DNA from: Dermacentor variabilis | Lineage: Eukaryota; Arthropoda; Arachnida; Ixodida; Ixodidae | Reading direction: 5' to 3' | NCBI RefSeq assembly: GCF_050947875.1 | Contig: NW_027460413.1 | Coordinates: 1-64,000 of the forward strand | Length of the DNA stretch: 64,000 nt | Made by a program: the position numbers and the translations under genes | Notes under the pieces: model-generated | What the model saw: the letters and a program-made list of their open reading frames with translations, nothing else | What the model was told of the DNA's origin: nothing | Database searches by the model: none | In this document: piece after piece, positions 37,069 through 51,359 of the stretch | Position numbering within the stretch: the stretch's first letter is position 1 | How the letters are laid out: the number at the start of each line of letters is the position of its first letter

Positions 37069-40000
37069 CATGCAAATGGTGCTTTTGGCAGAACGCGCGT
37101 GTGGATTTCTACCAAACGACGTGAAAAGCATGCCGATGCTGCTCTTTTTAGCACCCGCACATGGATTTGTGCCAAAACGCGTTTTAAGCATGCGCATGCA
37201 TCTTTTGGTAGACGCGGACGCAGTTTTCTGCAAAACCACACGATATGCATGCAAATGGTGCTTTTGGCAGAACGCGCGCGTGGATTTCTACCAAACGACG
37301 TGAAAAGCATGCCGACGCTGCTCTTTTTAACATCCGCACATGGATTTGTGCCAAAGCGCGTTTTAAGCATGCGCATGCATCTTTTGGTAGACGCGGACGC
37401 AGTTTTCTGCAAAACCACACGATATGCATGCAAATGGTGCTTTTGGCAGAACGCGCGTGTGGATTTCTACCAAACGACGTGAAAAGCATGCCGATGCTGC
37501 TCTTTTTAGCACCCGCACATGGATTTGTGCCAAAACGCGTTTTAAGCATGCGCATGCATCTTTTGGTAGACGCGGACGCAGTTTTCTGCAAAACCACACG
37601 ATATGCATGCAAATGGTGCTTTTGGCAGAACGCGCGCGTGGATTTCTACAAACGACGTGAAAAGCATGCCGATGCTGCTCTTTTTAACATCCGCACATGG
37701 ATTTGTGCCAAAGCGCGTTTTAAGCATGCGCATGCATCTTTTGGTAGACGCGGACGCAGTTTTCTGCAAAACCACACGATAGGCATGCAAATGGTGCTTT
37801 TGGCAGAACGCGCGCGTGGATTTCTACCAAACGACGTGAAAAGCATGCCGATGCTGCTCTTTTTAGCACCCGCACATGGATTTGTGCCAAAACGCGTTTT
37901 TAGCATGCACATGCATCTTTTGGTAGACGCGGACGCAGTTTTCTGCAAAACCACACGATATGCATGCAAATGGTGCTTTTGGCAGAACGTGCGTGTGGAT
38001 TTCTACCAAACGACGTGAAAAGCATGCCGATGCTGCTCTTTTTAGCACCCGCACATGGATTTGTGCCAAAACGCGTTTTAAGCATGCGCATGCATCTTTT
38101 GGTAGACGCGGACGCAGTTTTCTGCAAAACCACACGATAGGCATGCAAATGGTGCTTTTGGCAGAACGCGCGTGTGGATTTCTACCAAACGACGTGAAAA
38201 GCATGCCGATGCTGCTCTTTTTAGCACCCGCACATGGATTTGTGCCAAAACGCGTTTTTAGCATGCACATGCATCTTTTGGTAGACGCTGACACAGTTTT
38301 CTGCAAAACCACACGATATGCATGCAAATGGTGCTTTTGGCAGAACGCGCGTGTGGATTTCTACCAAACGACGTGAAAAGCATGCCGATGCTGCTCTTTT
38401 TAGCACCCGCACATGGATTTGTGCCAAAGCGCGTTTTAAGCATGCGCATGCATCTTTTGGTAGACGCGGACGCAGTTTTCTGCAAAACCACACGATAGGC
38501 ATGCAAATGGTGCTTTTGGCAGAACGCGCGTGTGGATTTCTACCAAACGACGTGAAAAGCATGCCGATGCTGCTCTTTTTAGCACCCGCACATGGATTTG
38601 TGCCAAAACGCGTTTTAAGCATGCGCATGCATCTTTTGGTAGACGCGGACGCAGTTTTCTGCAAAACCACACGATATGCATGCAAATGGTGCTTTTGGCA
38701 GAACGCGCGCGTGGATTTCTACCAAACGACGTGAAAAGCATGCCGATGCTGCTCTTTTTAACATCCGCACATGGATTTGTGCCAAAACGCGTTTTTAGCA
38801 TGCACATGCATCTTTTGGTAGACGCGGACGCAGTTTTCTGCAAAACCACACGATATGCATGCAAATGGTGCTTTTGGCAGAACGCGCGTGTGGATTTCTA
38901 CCAAACGACGTGAAAAGCATGCCGATGCTGCTCTTTTTAACATCCGCACATGGATTTGTGCCAAAACGCGTTTTTAGCATGCACATGCATCTTTTGGTAG
39001 ACGCGGACACAGTTTTCTGCAAAACCACACGATATGCATGCAAATGGTGCTTTTGGCAGAACGCGCGTGTGGATTTCTACCAAACGACGTGAAAAGCATG
39101 CCGATGCTGCTCTTTTTAACATCCGCACATGGATTTGTGCCAAAGCGCGTTTTAAGCATGCGCATGCATCTTTTGGTAGACGCGGACGCAGTTTTCTGCA
39201 AAACCACACGATAGGCATGCAAATGGTGCTTTTGGCAGAACGCGCGTGTGGATTTCTACCAAACGACGTGAAAAGCATGCCGATGCTGCTCTTTTTAGCA
39301 ACCGCACATGGATTTGTGCCAAAACGCGTTTTAAGCATGCGCATGCATCTTTTGGTAGACGCGGACGCAGTTTTCTGCAAAACCACACGATATGCATGCA
39401 AATGGTGCTTTTGGCAGAACGCGCGCGTGGATTTCTACCAAACGACGTGAAAAGCATGCCGATGCTGCTCTTTTTAACATCCGCACATGGATTTGTGCCA
39501 AAGCGCGTTTTAAGCATGCGCATGCATCTTTTGGTAGACGCGGACGCAGTTTTCTGCAAAACCACACGATAGGCATGCAAATGGTGCTTTTTGCAGAACG
39601 CGCGTGTGGATTTCTACCAAACGACGTGAAAAGCATGCCGATGCTGCTCTTTTTAGCACCCGCACATGGATTTGTGCCAAAACGCGTTTTAAGCATGCGC
39701 ATGCATCTTTTGGTAGACGCGGACGCAGTTTTCTGCAAAACCACACGATATGCATGCAAATGGTGCTTTTGGCAGAACGCGCGCGTGGATTTCTACCAAA
39801 CGACGTGAAAAGCATGCCGATGCTGCTCTTTTTAACATCCGCACATGGAATTGTGCCAAAACGCGTTTTAAGCATGCGCATGCATCTTTTGGTAGACGCG
39901 GACGCAGTTTTCTGCAAAACCACACGATAGGCATGCAAATGGTGCTTTTGGCAGAACGCGCGCGTGGATTTCTACCAAACGACGTGAAAAGCATGCCGAT

Positions 40001-40170
40001 GCTGCTCTTTTTAGCACCCGCACATGGATTTGTGCCAAAACGCGTTTTTAGCATGCACATGCATCTTTTGGTAGACGCGGACGCAGTTTTCTGCAAAACC
40101 ACACGATATGCATGCAAATGGTGCTTTTGGCAGAACGCGCGTGTGGATTTCTACCAAACGACGTGAAAAG
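37069..40170 (+). repeat. Triplicated block, copy 3
   Basis: This copy lies about 15.6 kb from copy 1 and 12.9 kb from copy 2. It includes the shared CTACAAACG deletion (near 37648) and a GACGCTG-marked monomer (near 37314), which copy 1 also has (near 21745). Its private GACGCTGACACAG change near 38287 sets it apart. Confidence 0.8.
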
Positions 40171-42229
40171 CATGCCGATGCTGCTCTTTTTAGCACCCGC
40201 ACATGGATTTGTGCTAAACGCGTTTTAAGCATGCGCATGCATCTTTTGGTAGACGCGGACGCAGTTTTCTGCAAAACCACACGATATGCATGCAAATGGT
40301 GCTTTTGGCAGAACGCGCGCGTGGATTTCTACCAAACGACGTGAAAAGCATGCCGACGCTGCTCTTTTTAACATCCGCAGATGGATTTGTGCCAAAGCGC
40401 GTTTTAAGCATGCGCATGCATCTTTTGGTAGACGCGGACGCAGTTTTCTGCAAAACCACACGATATGCATGCAAATGGTGCTTTTGGCAGAACGCGCGTG
40501 TGGATTTCTACCAAACGACGTGAAAAGCATGCCGATGCTGCTCTTTTTAGCACCCGCACATGGATTTGTGCCAAAACGCGTTTTAAGCATGCGCATGCAT
40601 CTTTTGGTAGACGCGGACGCAGTTTTCTGCAAAACCACACGATATGCATGCAAATGGTGCTTTTGGCAGAACGCGCGCGTGGATTTCTACCAAACGACGT
40701 GAAAAGCATGCCGATGCTGCTCTTTTTAACATCCGCACATGGATTTGTGCCAAAACGCGTTTTAAGCATGCGCATGCATCTTTTGGTAGACGCGGACGCA
40801 GTTTTCTGCAAAACCACACGATAGGCATGCAAATGGTGCTTTTGGCAGAACGCGCGCGTGGATTTCTACCAAACGACGTGAAAAGCATGCCGATGCTGCT
40901 CTTTTTAGCACCCGCACATGGATTTGTGCCAAAACGCGTTTTAGCATGCACATGCATCTTTTGGTAGACGCGGACGCAGTTTTCTGCAAAACCACACGAT
41001 ATGCATGCAAATGGTGCTTTTGGCAGAACGCGCGTGTGGATTTCTACCAAACGACGTGAAAAGCATGCCGATGCTGCTCTTTTTAGCACCCGCACATGGA
41101 TTTGTGCCAAAGCGCGTTTTAAGCATGCGCATGCATCTTTTGGTAGACGCGGACGCAGTTTTCTGCAAAACCACACGATAGGCATGCAAATGGTGCTTTT
41201 GGCAGAACGCGCGTGTGGATTTCTACCAAACGACGTGAAAAGCATGCCGATGCTGCTCTTTTTAGCACCCGCACATGGATTTGTGCCAAAACGCGTTTTA
41301 AGCATGCGCATGCATCTTTTGGTAGACGCGGACGCAGTTTTCTGCAAAACCAGACGATATGCATGCAAATGGTGCTTTTGGCAGAACGCGCGCGTGGATT
41401 TCTACCAAACGACGTGAAAAGCATGCCGATGCTGCTCTTTTTAACATCCGCACATGGATTTGTGCCAAAACGCGTTTTAGCATGCACATGCATCTTTTGG
41501 TAGACGCGGACGCAGTTTTCTGCAAAACCACACGATATGCATGCAAATGGTGCTTTTGGCAGAACGCGCGCGTGGATTTCTACCAAACGACGTGAAAAGC
41601 ATGCCGATGCTGCTCTTTTTAACATCCGCACATGGATTTGTGCCAAAGCGCGTTTTAAGCATGCGCATGCATCTTTTGGTAGACGCGGACGCAGTTTTCT
41701 GCAAAACCACACGATAGGCATGCAAATGGTGCTTTTGGCAGAACGCGCGTGTGGATTTCTACCAAACGACGTGAAAAGCATGCCGATGCTTCTCTTTTTA
41801 GCACCCGCACATGGATTTGTGCCAAAACGCGTTTCAAGCATGCGCATGCATCTTTTGGTAGACGCGGACGCAGTTTTCTGCAAAACCACACGATATGCAT
41901 GCAAATGGTGCTTTTGGCAGAACTAGCGCGTGGATTTCTACCAAACGACGTGAAAAGCATGCCGATGCTGCTCTTTTTAACATCCGCACATGGATTTGTG
42001 CCAAAACGCGTTTTAAGCATGCGCATGCATCTTTTGGTAGACGCGGACGCAGTTTTCTGCAAAACCACACGATAGGCATGCAAATGGTGCTTTTGGCAGA
42101 ACGCGCGCGTGGATTTCTACCAAACGACGTGAAAAGCATGCCGATGCTGCTCTTTTTAGCACCCGCACATGGATTTGTGCCAAAACGCGTTTTTAGCATG
42201 CACATGCATCTTTGGTAGACGCGGACGCA

Positions 42230-43200
42230 GTTTTCTGCAAAACCACACGATATGCATGCAAATGGTGCTTTTGGCAGAACGCGCGTGTGGATTTCTACCA
42301 AACGACGTGAAAAGCATGCCGATGCTGCTCTTTTAGCACCCGCACATGGATTTGTGCCAAAACGCGTTTTAAGCATGCGCATGCATCTTTTGGTAGACGC
42401 GGACGCAGTTTTCTGCAAAACCACACGATATGCATGCAAATGGTGCTTTTGGCAGAACGCGCGCGTGGATTTCTACCAAACGACGTGAAAAGCATGCCGA
42501 CGCTGCTCTTTTTAACATCCGCACATGGATTTGTGCCAAAGCGCGTTTTAAGCATGCGCATGCATCTTTTGGTAGACGCGGACGCAGTTTTCTGCAAAAC
42601 CACACGATATGCATGCAAATGGTGCTTTTGGCAGAACGCGCGTGTGGATTTCTACCAAACGACGTGAAAAGCATGCCGATGCTGCTCTTTTTAGCGCCCG
42701 CACATGGATTTGTGCCAAAACGCGTTTTAAGCATGCGCATGCATCTTTTGGTAGACGCGGACGCAGTTTTCTGCAAAACCACACGATATGCATGCAAATG
42801 GTGCTTTTGGCAGAACGCGCGCGTGGATTTCTACCAAACGACGTGAAAAGCATGCCGATGCTGCTCTTTTTAACATCCGCACATGGATTTGTGCCAAAAC
42901 GCGTTTTAAGCATGCGCATGCATCTTTTGGTAGACGCGGACGCAGTTTTCTGCAAAACCACACGATAGGCATGCAAATGGTGCTTTTGGCAGAACGCGCG
43001 TGTGGATTTCTACCAAAGGACGTGAAAAGCATGCCGATGCTGCTCTTTTTAGCACCCGCACATGGATTTGTGCCAAAACGCGTTTTAAGCATGCGCATGC
43101 ATCTTTTGGTAGACGCGGACGCAGTTTTCTGCAAAACCACACGATATGCATGCAAATGGTGCTTTTGGCAGAACGCGCGCGTGGATTTCTACCAAACGAC
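42230..43200 (+). repeat. Duplicated block with GACGCTG, AGCGCCC and AAAGGACG markers, copy 1
   Basis: Three rare variants occur in the same order here and at 51360-52330: GACGCTG (near 42499), AGCGCCC (near 42693) and CCAAAGGACG (near 43015). The offset is 9128 bp (51 monomers minus 1), changing by one base after an inserted G at about 52080 in the other copy. Confidence 0.7.
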
Positions 43201-44230
43201 GTGAAAAGCATGCCGATGCTGCTCTTTTTAACATCCGCACATGGATTTGTGCCAAAGCGCGTTTTAAGCATGTGCATGCATCTTTTGGTAGACGCGGACG
43301 CAGTTTTCTGCAAAACCACACGATAGGCATGCAAATTGTGCTTTTGGCAGAACGCGCGTGTGGATTTCTACCAAACGACGTGAAAAGCATGCCGATGCTG
43401 CTCTTTTAGCACCCGCACATGGATTTGTGCCAAAACGCGTTTTTAGCATGCACATGCATCTTTTGGTAGACGCGGACGCAGTTTTCTGCAAAACCACACG
43501 ATATGCATGCAAATGGTGCTTTTGGCAGAACGCGCGTGTGGATTTCTACCAAACGACGTGAAAAGCATGCCGATGCTGCTCTTTTTAGCACCCGCACATG
43601 GATTTGTGCCAAAGCGCGTTTTAAGCAAGCGCATGCATCTTTTGGTAGACGCGGACGCAGTTTTCTGCAAAACCACACGATAGGCATGCAAATGGTGCTT
43701 TTGGCAGAATGCGCGTGTGGATTTCTACCAAACGACGTGAAAAGCATGCCGATGCTGCTCTTTTTAGCACCCGCACATGGATTTGTGCCAAAACGCGTTT
43801 TAAGCATGCGCATGCATCTTTTGGTAGACGCGGACGCAGTTTTCTGCAAAACCACACGATATGCATGCAAATGGTGCTTTTGGCAGAACGCGCGCGTGGA
43901 TTTCTACCAAACGACGTGAAAAGCATGCCGATGCTGCTCTTTTTAACATCCGCCCATGGATTTGTGCCAAAACGCGTTTTTAGCATGCACATGCATCTTT
44001 TGGTAGACGCGGACGCAGTTTTCTGCAAAACCACACGATATGCATGCAAATGGTGCTTCTGGCAGAACGCGCGCGTGGATTTCTACCAAACGACGTGAAA
44101 AGCATGCCGATGCTGCTCTTTTTAACATCCGCACATGGATTTGTGCCAAAGCGCGTTTTAAGCATGCGCATGCATCTTTTGGTAGACGCGGACGCAGTTT
44201 TCTGCAAAACCACACGATAGGCATGCAAAT
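43085..44230 (+). repeat. CCGCCCATGG-marked block, copy 1
   Basis: This block matches 44337-45480 (offset 1252-1253 bp, 7 monomers) and about 53110-54250 (offset 10024 bp, exactly 56 monomers). All three copies carry the rare ATCCGCCCATGG change in subunit B (near 43951, 45204 and 53975), which also creates a CCATGG site. Confidence 0.75.
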
Positions 44231-44336
44231 GGTGCTTTTGACAGAACGCGCGTGTGGATTTCTACCAAACGACGTGAAAAGCATGCCGATGCTGCTCTTT
44301 TTAGCACCCGCACATGGATTTGTGCCAAAACGCGTT

Positions 44337-45480
44337 TTAAGCATGCGCATGCATCTTTTGGTAGACGCGGACGCAGTTTTCTGCAAAACCACACGATATG
44401 CATGCAAATGCTGCTTTTGGCAGAACGCGCGCGTGGATTTCTACCAAACGACGTGAAAAGCATGCCGATGCTGCTCTTTTTAACATCCGCACATGGATTT
44501 GTGCCAAAGCGCGTTTTAAGCATGTGCATGCATCTTTTGGTAGACGCGGACGCAGTTTTCTGCAAAACCACACGATAGGCATGCAAATGGTGCTTTTGGC
44601 AGAACGCGCGTGTGGATTTCTACCAAACGACGTGAAAAGCATGCCGATGCTGCTCTTTTTAGCACCCGCACATGGATTTGTGCCAAAACGCGTTTTTAGC
44701 ATGCACATGCATCTTTTGGTAGACGCGGACGCAGTTTTCTGCAAAACCACACGATATGCATGCAAATGGTGCTTTTGGCAGAACGCGCGTGTGGATTTCT
44801 ACCAAACGACGTGAAAAGCATGCCGATGCTGCTCTTTTTAGCACCCGCACATGGATTTGTGCCAAAGCGCGTTTTAAGCATGCGCATGCATCTTTTGGTA
44901 GACGCGGACGCAGTTTTCTGCAAAACCACACGATAGGCATGCAAATGGTGCTTTTGGCAGAACGCGCGTGTGGATTTCTACCAAACGACGTGAAAAGCAT
45001 GCCGATGCTGCTCTTTTTAGCACCCGCACATGGATTTGTGCCAAAACGCGTTTTAAGCATGCGCATGCATCTTTTGGTAGACGCGGACGCAGTTTTCTGC
45101 AAAACCACACGATATGCATGCAAATGGTGCTTTTGGCAGAACGCGCGCGTGGATTTCTACCAAACGACGTGAAAAGCATGCCGATGCTGCTCTTTTTAAC
45201 ATCCGCCCATGGATTTTTGCCAAAACGCGTTTTTAGCATGCACATGCATCTTTTGGTAGACGCGGACGCAGTTTTCTGCAAAACCACACGATATGCATGC
45301 AAATGGTGCTTTTGGCAGAACGCGCGCGTGGATTTCTACCAAACGACGTGAAAAGCATGCCGATGCTGCTCTTTTTAACATCCGCACATGGATTTGTGCC
45401 AAAGCGCGTTTTAAGCATGCGCATGCATCTTTTGGTAGACGCGGACGCAGTTTTCTGCAAAACCACACGATAGGCATGCA
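44337..45480 (+). repeat. CCGCCCATGG-marked block, copy 2
   Basis: This is the tandem neighbour of the 43085 copy, seven monomers downstream. Its private TTTTTGCC change follows the marker near 45216. Confidence 0.75.
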
Positions 45481-46959
45481 AATGGTGCTTTTGGCAGAAC
45501 GCGCGTGTGGATTTCTACCAAACGACGTGAAAAGCATGCCGATGCTGCTCTTTTTAGCACCCGCACATGGATTTGTGCCAAAACGCGTTTTAAGCATGCG
45601 CATGCATCTTTTGGTAGACGCGGACGCAGTTTTCTGCAAAACCACACGATATGCATGCAAATGGTGCTTTTGGCAGAACGCGCGCGTGGATTTCTACCAA
45701 ACGACGTGAAAAGCATGCCGATGCTGCTCTTTTTAACATCCGCACATGGATTTGTGCCAAAACGCGTTTTAAGCATGCGCATGCATTTTTTGGTAGACGC
45801 GGACGCAGTTTTCTGCCAAACCACACGATAGGCATGCAAATGGTGCTTTTGGCAGAACGCGGGCGTGGATTTCTACCAAACGACGTGAACAGCATGCCGA
45901 TGCTGCTCTTTTTAGCACCCGCACATGGATTTGTGCCAAAACGCGTTTTTAGCATGCACATGCATCTTTTGGTAGACGCGGACGCAGTTTTCTGCAAAAC
46001 CACACGATATGCATGCAAATGGTGCTTTTGGCAGAACGCGCGTGTGGATTTCTACCAAACGACGTGAAAAGCATGCCGATGCTGCTCTTTTTAGCACCCG
46101 CACATGGATTTGTGCCAAAACGCGTTTTAAGCATGCGCATGCATCTTTTGGTAGACGCGGACGCAGTTTTCTGCAAAACCACACGATATGCATGCAAATG
46201 GTGCTTTTGGCAGAACGCGCGCGTGGATTTCTACCAAACGACGTGAAAAGCATGCCGACGCTGCTCTTTTTAACATCCGCACATGGATTTGTGCCAAAGC
46301 GCGTTTTAAGCATGCGCATGCATCTTTTGGTAGACGCGGACGCAGTTTTCTGCAAAACCACACGATATGCATGCAAATGGTGCTTTTGGCAGAACGCGCG
46401 TGTGGATTTCTACCAAACGACGTGAAAAGCATGCCGATGCTGCTCTTTTTAGCGCCCGCACATGGATTTGTGCCAAAACGCGTTTTAAGCATGCGCATGC
46501 ATCTTTTGGTAGACGCGGACGCAGTTTTCTGCAAAACCACACGATATGCATGCAAATGGTGCTTTTGGCAGAACGCGCGCGTGGATTTCTACCAAACGAC
46601 GTGAAAAGCATGCCGATGCTGCTCTTTTTAACATCCGCACATGGATTTGTGCCAAAGCGCGTTTTAAGCATGCGCATGCATCTTTTGGTAGACGCGGACG
46701 CAGTTTTCTGCAAAACCACACGATAGGCATGCAAATGGTGCTTTTGGCAGAACGCGCGTGTGGATTTCTACCAAACGACGTGAAAAGCATGCCGATGCTG
46801 CTCTTTTTAGCACCCGCACATGGATTTGTGCCAAAACGCGTTTTAAGCATGCGCATGCATCTTTTGGTAGACGCGGACGCAGTTTTCTGCAAAACCACAC
46901 GATAGGCATGCAAATGGTGCTTTTGGCAGAACGCGCGCGTGGATTTCTACCAAACGACG

Positions 46960-47440
46960 TGAAAAGCATGCCGATGCTGCTCTTTTTAACATCCGCACAT
47001 GGATTTGTGCCAAAACGCGTTTTAAGCATGCGCATGCATCTTTTGGTAGCCGCGGACGCAGTTTTCTGCAAAACAACACGATAGGCATGCAAATGGTGCT
47101 TTTGGCAGAACGCGCGCGTGGATTTCTACCAAACGACGTGAAAAGCATGCCGATGCTGCTCTTTTTAGCGCCCGCACATGGATTTGTGCCAAAACGCGTT
47201 TTAAGCATGCGCATGCATCTTTTGGTAGACGCGGACGCAGTTTTCTGCAAAACCACACGATAGGCATGCAAATGGTGCTTTTGGCAGAACGCGCGCGTGG
47301 ATTTCTACCAAACGACGTGAAAAGCATGCCGATGCTGCTCTTTTTAGCACCCGCACATGGATTTGTGCCAAAACGCGTTTTTAGCATGCACATGCATCTT
47401 TTGGTAGACGCGGACGCAGTTTTCTGCAAAACCACACGAT
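46960..47440 (+). repeat. 8-monomer-offset duplicated block, copy 1
   Basis: This block matches 48392-48872 at 1432 bp (8 monomers). Both carry GGTAGCCGCGG and CAAAACAACACG in one subunit C (near 47046 and 48478), a linked pair seen nowhere else in the window, followed by an AGCGCCC monomer. Confidence 0.75.
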
Positions 47441-48391
47441 AGGCATGCAAATGGTGCTTTTGGCAGAACGCGCGTGTGGATTTCTACCAAACGACGTGAA
47501 AAGCATGCCGACGCTGCTCTTTTTAACATCCGCACATGGATTTGTGCCAAAGCGCGTTTTAAGCATGCGCATGCATCTTTTGGTAGACGCGGACGCAGTT
47601 TTCTGCAAAACCACACGATATGCATGCAAATGGTGCTTTTGGCAGAACGCGCGTGTGGATTTCTACCAAACGACGTGAAAAGCATGCCGATGCTGCTCTT
47701 TTTAGCGCCCGCACATGGATTTGTGCCAAAACGCGTTTTAAGCATGCGCATGCATCTTTTGGTAGACGCGGACGCAGTTTTCTGCAAAACCACACGATAT
47801 GCATGCAAATGGTGCTTTTGGCAGAACGCGCGCGTGGATTTCTACCAAACGACGTGAAAAGCATGCCGATGCTGCTCTTTTTAACATCCGCACATGGATT
47901 TGTGCCAAAGCGCGTTTTAAGCATGCGCATGCATCTTTTGGTAGACGCGGACGCAGTTTTCTGCAAAACCACACGATAGGCATGCAAATGGTGCTTTTGG
48001 CAGAACGCGCGTGTGGATTTCTACCAAACGACGTGAAAAGCATGCCGATGCTGCTCTTTTTAGCACCCGCACATGGATTTGTGCCAAAACGCGTTTTAAG
48101 CATGCGCATGCATCTTTTGGTAGACGCGGACGCAGTTTTCTGCAAAACCACACGATATGCATGCAAATGGTGCTTTTGGCAGAACGCGCGCGTGGATTTC
48201 TACCAAACGACGTGAAAAGCATGCCGATGCTGCTCTTTTTAACATCCGCACATGGATTTGTGCCAAAACGCGTTTTAAGCATGCGCATGCATCTTTTGGT
48301 AGACGCGGACGCAGTTTTCTGCAAAACCACACGATAGGCATGCAAATGGTGCTTTTGGCAGAACGCGCGCGTGGATTTCTACCAAACGACG

Positions 48392-48872
48392 TGAAAAGCA
48401 TGCCGATGCTGCTCTTTTTAACATCCGCACATGGATTTGTGCCAAAACGCGTTTTAAGCATGCGCATGCATCTTTTGGTAGCCGCGGACGCAGTTTTCTG
48501 CAAAACAACACGATAGGCATGCAAATGGTGCTTTTGGCAGAACGCGCGCGTGGATTTCTACCAAACGACGTGAAAAGCATGCCGATGCTGCTCTTTTTAG
48601 CGCCCGCACATGGATTTGTGCCAAAACGCGTTTTAAGCATGCGCATGCATCTTTTGGTAGACGCGGACGCAGTTTTCTGCAAAACCACACGATAGGCATG
48701 CAAATGGTGCTTTTGGCAGAACGCGCGCGTGGATTTCTACCAAACGACGTGAAAAGCATGCCGATGCTGCTCTTTTTAGCACCCGCACATGGATTTGTGC
48801 CAAAACGCGTTTTTAGCATGCACATGCATCTTTTGGTAGACGCGGACGCAGTTTTCTGCAAAACCACACGAT
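48392..48872 (+). repeat. 8-monomer-offset duplicated block, copy 2
   Basis: This is the partner of 46960-47440. The sequence between the copies also contains a 7-monomer-offset (1253 bp) repeat of 46306-46913 at 47559-48166, so two different local periods are nested here. Confidence 0.7.
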
Positions 48873-51359
48873 ATGCATGCAAATGGTGCTTTTGGCAGAA
48901 CGCGCGTGTGGATTTCTACCAAACGACGTGAAAAGCATGCCGATGCTGCTCTTTTTAGCACCCGCACATGGATTTGTGCCAAAACGCGTTTTAAGCATGC
49001 GCATGCATCTTTTGGTAGACGCGGACGCAGTTTTCTGCAAAACCACACGATATGCATGCAAATGGTGCTTTTGGCAGAACGCGCGCGTGGATTTCTACCA
49101 AACGACGTGAAAAGCATGCCGATGCTGCTCTTTTTAGCACCCGCACATGGATTTGTGCCAAAACGCGTTTTTAGCATGCACATGCATCTTTTGGTAGACG
49201 CGGACGCAGTTTTCTGCAAAACCACACGATATGCATGCAAATGGTGCTTTTGGCAGAACGCGCGTGTGGATTTCTACCAAACGACGTGAAAAGCATGCCG
49301 ATGCTGCTCTTTTTAGCACCCGCACATGGATTTGTGCCAAAGCGCGTTTTAAGCATGCGCATGCATCTTTTGGTAGACGCGGACGCAGTTTTCTGCAAAA
49401 CCACACGATAGGCATGCAAATGGTGCTTTTGGCAGAACGCGCGTGTGGATTTCTACCAAACGACGTGAAAAGCATGCCGATGCTGCTCTTTTTAGCACCC
49501 GCACATGGATTTGTGCCAAAACGCGTTTTAAGCATGCGCATGCATCTTTTGGTAGACGCGGACGCAGTTTTCTGCAAAACCACACGATATGCATGCAAAT
49601 GGTGCTTTTGGCAGAACGCGCGCGTGGATTTCTACCAAACGACGTGAAAAGCATGCCGATGCTGCTCTTTTTAACATCCGCACATGGATTTGTGCCAAAA
49701 CGCGTTTTTAGCATGCACATGCATCTTTTGGTAGACGCGGACGCAGTTTTCTGCAAAACCACACGATATGCATGCAAATGGTGCTTTTGGCAGAACGCGC
49801 GCGTGGATTTCTACCAAACGACGTGAAAAGCATGCCGATGCTGCTCTTTTTAACATCCGCACATGGATTTGTGCCAAAACGCGTTTTAAGCATGCGCATG
49901 CATCTTTTGGTAGACGCGGACGCAGTTTTCTGCAAAACCACACGATAGGCATGCAAATGGTGCTTTTGGCAGAACGCGCGCGTGGATTTCTACCAAACGA
50001 CGTGAAAAGCATGCCGATGCTGCTCTTTTTAGCACCCGCACATGGATTTGTGCCAAAACGCGTTTTTAGCATGCACATGCATCTTTTGGTAGACGCGGAC
50101 GCAGTTTTCTGCAAAACCACACGATATGCATGCAAATGGTGCTTTTGGCAGAACGCGCGTGTGGATTTCTACCAAACGACGTGAAAAGCATGCCGATGCT
50201 GCTCTTTTTAGCACCCGCACATGGATTTGTGCCAAAGCGCGTTTTAAGCATGCGCATGCATCTTTTGGTAGACGCGGACGCAGTTTTCTGCAAAACCACA
50301 CGATAGGCATGCAAATGGTGCTTTTGGCAGAACGCGCGTGTGGATTTCTACCAAACGACGTGAAAAGCATGCCGATGCTGCTCTTTTTAGCACCCGCACA
50401 TGGATTTGTGCCAAAACGCGTTTTAAGCATGCGCATGCATCTTTTGGTAGACGCGGACGCAGTTTTCTGCAAAACCACACGATATGCATGCAAATGGTGC
50501 TTTTGGCAGAACGCGCGCGTGGATTTCTACCAAACGACGTGAAAAGCATGCCGATGCTGCTCTTTTTAACATCCGCGCATGGATTTGTGCCAAAACGCGT
50601 TTTTAGCATGCACATGCATCTTTTGGTAGACGCGGACGCAGTTTTCTGAAAAACCACACGATATGCATGCAAATGGTGCTTTTGGCAGAACGCGCGCGTG
50701 GATTTCTACCAAACGACGTGAAAAGCATGCCGATGCTGCTCTTTTTAACATCCGCACATGGATTTGTGCCAAAGCGCGTTTTAAGCATGCGCATGCATCT
50801 TTTGGTAGACGCGGACGCAGTTTTCTGCAAAACCACACGATAGGCATGCAAATGGTGCTTTTGGCAGAACGCGCGTGTGGATTTCTACCAAACGACGTGA
50901 AAAGCATGCCGATGCTGCTCTTTTTAGCACCCGCACATGGATTTGTGCCAAAACGCGTTTTAAGCATGCGCATGCATCTTTTGGTAGACGCGGACGCAGT
51001 TTTCTGCAAAACCACACGATATGCATGCAAATGGTGCTTTTGGCAGAACGCGCGCGTGGATTTCTACCAAACGACGTGAAAAGCATGCCGATGCTGCTCT
51101 TTTTAACATCCGCACATGGATTTGTGCCAAAACGCGTTTTAAGCATGCGCATGCATCTTTTGGTAGACGCGGACGCAGTTTTCTGCAAAACCACACGATA
51201 GGCATGCAAATGGTGCTTTTGGCAGAACGCGCGCGTGGATTTCTACCAAACGACGTGAAAAGCATGCCGATGCTGCTCTTTTTAGCACCCGCACATGGAT
51301 TTGTGCCAAAACGCGTTTTTAGCATGCACATGCATCTTTTGGTAGACGCGGACGCAGTT

